Assembly (NCBI GenBank): GCA_036172665.1
Contig: CM069876.1
Location: forward strand, 1,736,001 to 1,800,000
Length of the DNA: 64,000 bases
DNA from: Prosopocoilus inquinatus
Taxonomy: Eukaryota > Arthropoda > Insecta > Coleoptera > Lucanidae
Direction: 5' to 3'
The translations under genes were made by a program, and so were the position numbers. The notes beneath the pieces were generated by a model. That model worked only from the letters and a program-made list of their open reading frames with translations, did no database searches and was not told the DNA's origin. Within the stretch, counting starts at the first letter, position 1. The number at the start of each line of letters is the position of its first letter. Of the stretch, positions 59,026 through 64,000 are shown in pieces.

Positions 59026-60344
59026 AATTTTGTCTCCCAATTAGCCAATATTAATTAAGAAATATCTACGTTTTATACCTTATCTTTAACATTTTTGTTC
59101 TCGTAGTTCTAATTAAAATAAGAAAAATGTAAAACAGACGTTTTGTAGAGTAAACATTTCTCTATAAATACATGCTTACATCATTTTTATGTATTTTATA
59201 AGTAATTGTAGTCGCTACATGAAATCCCGCCATCAGTAAAAATTCGTCAAATTTGAAGGAACGAAAGTCGTAGCAATCTCTTCTACTTTCTTGGAGAGAC
59301 GAGTACAAACGTAGTGTTGAAGTGACACAGAAACAGTAAAAAATAAGGGATCCACTATACAGGCATGTCTTGTTTATGTTTGCATTTCATGGTTATAAAC
59401 CAAACGAAGCTTAAAACCTTTACTTTTGTACAAATTTGTATCTTAATTCAGGTCTAAATGAATTTCAGAGTATTGTGTTCTGAACAAGGAAGTATTTAGG
59501 ACTAATTACATTAGTTTTGATAGTAATATAATCAAAGAGATGTAGCCGTATTAGAATAACTTCGTTATTATTAGAGATACGAAGTCAATCAAATTTGAAA
59601 AAATGAACTTTTTTTACTCTGGATTATAGGGATGAGAAGGAAAAAATAATTACTCATCGCGTTCTCAAAATGCATGCAAATGTGTAATTGTTTTCAATAG
59701 AACGCCTGTATTTTGTGTTGGCAAATGCAACAATATCAAATTTTAAATACACATTATTACTCTTACTATGTAACATATAAAATAGCGACATCTTACTATC
59801 GCTTTTTGACCTTTACTTTACTTTTTGCACAAAAATTTTTCTTACTATTTAACATAATAAACTTAGAATAGATATTGGTACGTAGTTGATGTACAATATT
59901 TAATTATCTTTTCTCACATTTGTTACAGCCGTATAAGATACGTTTTAAATAGTTTTACATATTATAAAAAATAACAATTTGATTTAATAATTTTAGTTTA
60001 AAAAATGCTTTATTATCTTGTAGAAACATTTGAAGACGGTACAAATTTATGCTGAAAAAGTTTACTTAAAATATGAAAAATACCTGCCGGATAAAGACTT
60101 TGGTTTATTAATTATACTTGAACGGAAATGCGTTGTACTGCCTATAAGTAAAAAAAATGGCATGGTACGTAAAATATTTACTACTGTATACATACTAATA
60201 GATTTTCTTTTGCGTCTTTATTTGCTTCCTTCGGACTTTTTGGTTTTAATTCAAATTGGGCTTGTATAATAAATACAAAGTCTTCAAGGAAGCGAGAGAA
60301 TTTGTTTATTCATTTGATGTTTGATGCGAAATTTGATGTTTGAT
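59026..60344. other. Unassigned AT-rich DNA
   Basis: No gene recognised. Confidence 0.4.
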
Positions 60345-60464
60345 GGTCTGTTCGTTTATTGCACTATTGTACACTCGCAGTATTTGTGTCTTTCTTGTTT
60401 AACCTCATACATTAATACGAGGTGAAGATACTTTGTGTACATTAATGCAACAAACGAACAGACC
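60345..60464. mobile_element. 120-bp palindromic MITE-like element
   Basis: Left GGTCTGTTCGTTTATTGCAC, right reverse-complemented GGTCTGTTCGTTTGTTGCAT, with TGTACAC following in both. The centre contains a smaller inverted pair, CCTCATACATTAATACGAGG. No coding content. No duplication could be fixed because the left flank contains a GATGTTTGATG tandem. Confidence 0.68.
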
Positions 60465-61765
60465 TTTTGTCAGTCATAAGTAAAGTGACCATTTACTTTT
60501 CGTTCAAAAATCGGATAACCTTGAAATATTCAACAAAATTCGGTAAAAAATACAGAAGGTTGTAACAACATACAAAGTATAGTCATCATACTCAGCAGTT
60601 ATTATCAGAAGCGTCTATCGAAAATGCTACTTGTTCCATGTTTTAAAATTTCTTAAAACACGTTGTTCTGAAAACGTTGTTGCTGTTTTTAGAATAGGAT
60701 GTAGATATTAAAAGGTGACTTAAGATACGACCAACAGAAAAAATTGAATTGTTTTATAAAAGAAAGCCTTAGGTACGTCCCGTTCATATTATTGCATTTA
60801 ATTGTTTATAGGTAAATATCTTGACTGATACCTATGGTGAAAAATTAGATCTGGTGAGGTATCAGTTTTAAGGGTTGAGAAGAAACACCTTCTAATTTAA
60901 GTCGAGCTTTTGGCAATGTTTTGGCAATGAGTTAAATGAAACTCTGGCAAACGATAGAATCTTTTGAGCACATTTTATTTGAAATTGATGTGCAAGGGAC
61001 GTTTACAATTATAAAATGTCTAACAAATTAAAATAAAGTTACATGATAATTTAGGTTTGGTGTTTTAATGCAGATGATCACAGAAATTTGTTTAAAAAAG
61101 TGAAGGTCACATAGAACACATGGAAGCACATAAGGTGATATTTTAAATTGAACATTCAACTTGTTACGTTAACTGTACGAATAAGCAATTCAAAATGCCA
61201 CCTCTGTCTTGTTTTTTTATCCGAAAGACTCGAAGGATTCCAGAACTTTCAGAATTAGTTTAAAGCATCTTGAGTTCTAACAGAAGTAATAACGGCAAAT
61301 GAATATCAATTTTCCATAAGAAAATAAAATATAATTGAAATCACTTGTCGTCTAAAGCTCAGAGATTAGATAGTTTATTTTCGTTGATAAGTGTGGAATT
61401 GATACGAAAGAAAGATTTAGATATTTACCTTTAACTTGACGTTTCGCAAAACTGTTAAGATCAAGATAATTATTATAAAATTATATTTTCAGCTTGTTCT
61501 AAAGTCTTCTTTTTCATATCAGTTCTAAAGCTCAGAGGTTTTGAAAGTTGAAATGAATACATGAAAGCTAAGATATGTGTTACCGATGAAAATAAAGTTT
61601 AAAATGAATTGAAACTACCTAACTACAGTATTTAAATATTTTAAGACGGGACGCTCTAACGATTGCCTATAAAATATTGCCGATGTAGAGAGTTTTTCTT
61701 CGTATATCTAATAATAAGTTGAGAGATCGTAATCAATCTAACTTGAAGGCTTCCGCGGCCGTCAT
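60465..61765. other. Unassigned AT-rich DNA
   Basis: No gene recognised. Confidence 0.4.
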
Positions 61766-61996
61766 CCATAGTTGAATTCTTGGCTTCCGGTTGGAACCGC
61801 GTGTCTCGGATTTCTTCTCCTGTCGACGTTTCGTTCTCCATTGCAGAAGAAACTTCCTCAGGGCTGCTGCTGCTGCTTTTTGTAAGTCGTTGAGACTTAA
61901 GTCCAACGACTTAAGTCTCGAAGAGATAACGAAACGTCGGCAATAAAAGAAATCCGAGACACGCGGTTCCAACCGGAAGCCAAGAGTTCAATGATG
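61766..61996. repeat. Inverted repeat resembling a Penelope end
   Basis: Arms of about 67 bp (from TTGAATTCTTGGCTTCCGG on the left and inverse to CCGGAAGCCAAGAGTTCAA on the right) share GGTTGGAACCGCGTGTCTCG and GAAACGTCG. The centre holds a second perfect pair (AGACTTAAGTC/GACTTAAGTCT, about 61890-61917). The GAAACGTCG-plus-AAAAGAAATCCGAGACACG pattern and the core below suggest a ribozyme-bearing retroelement terminus. No reverse transcriptase is nearby. Confidence 0.7.
61815..61875 (-). ncRNA. Hammerhead-like core
   Basis: The minus strand reads CTGAGGA (61855-61861), matching the hammerhead CTGANGA, then a 22-base arm that can pair GTTTCTTC with GGAGAAC around a TGCAAT loop, then GAAA (61829-61832) followed by CGTC. 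The right arm of the repeat keeps only the GAAACGTC half. Helices I and III were not resolved by eye. Confidence 0.45.
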
Positions 61997-64000
61997 GTAA
62001 TCAATAGTAGTAAATAACATACAGAGAAAAATGAATAGTAAAAAGTAACACAAATTAAAACCAGAATGAATTGCATTTTTGAAGTTAATTCATTCATCAG
62101 TTTTATTATTGTCACATTTTATGTTAATTCAAATAATTTTCAAAAGTAAACTTAAAATTATTACTCTTATTATTTATTTTACTTGTGTGTATGTATATAT
62201 ATATACGTAATACATAGTAAATTATGAAAGTATGCCTTATGTGGTACGTCATTCATCGCTTTCTCTTTCGCTTATTCTGCGAACCACATGCTGCACAGAA
62301 ATTAACTAAAATCACGACATTTGTTTTATGGTTTTCGTTTTTTTTTTTTTTGTAAATAAATATATAATGGCCGTCGAACTTTGTTTAACATACACTGCCA
62401 TTAAATATGCCTTAATAACGATTGCATATGCCGCGAGTGTACGTAACTTCTGGTGCATAATAACAGTATATTAAAGTCAATTTTAGAGTGCAATTACATG
62501 TGTTAATATTGTACATATAATATGCTTGTTAGGGTCTATTATGCACTTTCTTGATATTAATAATTCCGAAACTATTATATCTCAACTTTAAGGGACGTCA
62601 TTTAAAACTTGCCGCGGTTATTACGGAATAAAAACGAAATGTTTCGTTTGTAACAGAAAATCTAGTTACATTTATTTGTTAAAAAGATCATTCGCAAAAG
62701 CGAACTAAAAACGAAATTTGTTTTTTTTGCGTTTGATAAAATGTAGAAAGAACAAAAAAAGAACGTTCTCTTTGTAACAATGAAAAAGAAATTGCTTTGC
62801 GTATACATTCAATTAGTTTAATACATGGCAGTGCCGACGCATTAGTTACGTTGCTTCGTTAATTAGTTGATTAATTAAATGATTAATCAATTGATTGGTC
62901 TGCCGGGTTGCTGTAATTAGTTTTAATTGAAATCCCGAGTCATTAACATCGGACCGGCCCTGATAAGCTATTTTGGCATCACGAGAACGCTATTCATAAT
63001 AGTCAAGTTAGGTAAGTTCAATACATCTAATTAAATTAATATAAATTTCAGGCTATTCATATCGAAATTGATATTTGTACTTAGTTGCGGCTGAATAACT
63101 CTCACAGGATGATCGATAGTAATACGCTTTAATGCTACATGTTTATTCTACCTACAATGTTCAAGGTATTTCGGATAAACAACTGAACTCGCATAAAAGT
63201 AAGGGAAGATGAAAGAGGTAAGTTTAATAACAAGCGTTCAAAAGACAATTGTATTTACGTAATTACGGATTATTATCCGACTACTAAGGATAAAGCAATG
63301 TTGCTTTGAGTAGACTGGTCATTCATTCAAATTCTATTATATCAATTTATAATTTATTGTTATACACGAAACGGAAATTCAATTTAACAGAATAAGGAAT
63401 ATCTATTCAAATAAGTTCTTCAAAAGAAAATGATGCGGGTTGGCAACATAATATATAATAAATATTACATAACTATGTACATTATAATTCGATGGGTGGG
63501 TATCTCTGTCTTGTATTTTATTATTCATCATATTTAATTAAATTTTAATTAGAATACACGTTGCAGAATTAATATTGATAGTTTATAGCAGTGAGGCCTG
63601 TGGAATTTCATTTAATCTTATTTTTAATATATTTGCATTGCAATGAACGAGATTGTGAGCAAGACAAAAACGTTTCGGAATCGCAAGTGGAACTTTATCG
63701 CCCCTGAATTGTAATTGGATTATTTTATTTCTGCACCGGCTTTTTCCGACACCTGCGTGTTGCTCATTCAAATCATCAGCTGATAAAATGTAATTAGTTA
63801 TACGTCATGTTATAATATTCATTATGAATGGCTACTTTTGAAGTGGGCGAGATAAAAAGGACATTACAATATTAAATAAAAACAAACCCGTTTATGCATA
63901 GCTTTCCATTTATTATTTTTTCCGCATAATTTGTCCGCCATTGTAGTTTTGTTTTATGAATGTAACATGATAAGCAGTTTAATGTTAATTAGTTTCAGAG
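61997..64000. other. Unassigned DNA with a homeodomain-site cluster
   Basis: No gene recognised. At about 62840-62985 there are many TAATTA / TTAATTA / ATTAATCAATTGATT words within 100 bp, next to a GC-richer CGGACCGGCCCTGATAAG. This is consistent with a regulatory element but not proof of one. Confidence 0.35.

Noticed and set aside
58665..59054. 129-codon ORF and its mirror on the minus strand
   Set aside because: It exists only because the region is a perfect palindrome with AT and GATA repeats; the peptide is low-complexity.
1..64000. Searched by eye for tRNA, rRNA, CRISPR arrays and telomeric TTAGG repeats
   Set aside because: None seen; a covariance scan would be needed to exclude single tRNA-like sequences.

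Overview
This window looks like AT-rich nuclear DNA from an insect. The mix of transposons fits an arthropod: Tc1 and mariner transposases, a Penelope-like element, BEL/Pao-type gag, and several non-LTR retrotransposon fragments. A beetle is plausible, but the sequence alone does not prove it. I recognise no intact host gene, and every coding signal I can identify belongs to a mobile element. All the recognisable element genes are broken except the partial gag at the left edge, which simply runs off the window. No rRNA, tRNA, CRISPR array or bacterial-type signal was seen.

Layout, left to right. 1-1128: gag start and probable LTR of a BEL/Pao-like retrotransposon on the minus strand. 1949-3507: a decayed Tc1-like transposon. 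4643-4816: a small palindromic element. 5344-5520: half of a long-TIR element that recurs whole at 47799-49297. 6523-7294: the first of three copies of a short element whose ends are built from 14-bp repeats and which leaves 8-bp target duplications (others at 38852-39677 and 40718-41300). 11923-14950: pieces of a mariner transposase separated by about 1.9 kb. 16970-19330: a MITE, then a Penelope GIY-YIG relic split by a second Tc1 copy whose transposase carries one premature stop. 20337-22685: a small palindrome followed by a 2-kb foldback structure. 26407-28548: a 5'-truncated LINE on the minus strand. 31408-34368: a LINE fused to a Tigger-like transposase. 36329-36424 and 41827-41937: TA-flanked mini-elements. 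38458-40262: a LINE reverse transcriptase interrupted by one of the 8-bp-TSD elements. 43977-45446 and 47799-49297: TA-flanked 1.5-kb elements with no recognisable transposase. 54302-56159: a degraded Penelope-like element with inverted ends and a hammerhead ribozyme core. 57055-59025: a cluster of palindromes, including one with perfect 202-bp arms. 61766-61996: another inverted repeat with a hammerhead-like core.

The rest is low-complexity AT-rich DNA. A few stretches, notably about 62840-62985, are dense in TAATTA-type homeodomain core sites and could be regulatory. The genes do not form a pathway. What the window records is an order of insertions: Tc1 landed in Penelope, the 8-bp-TSD element landed in a LINE, and a LINE and a Tigger became joined.
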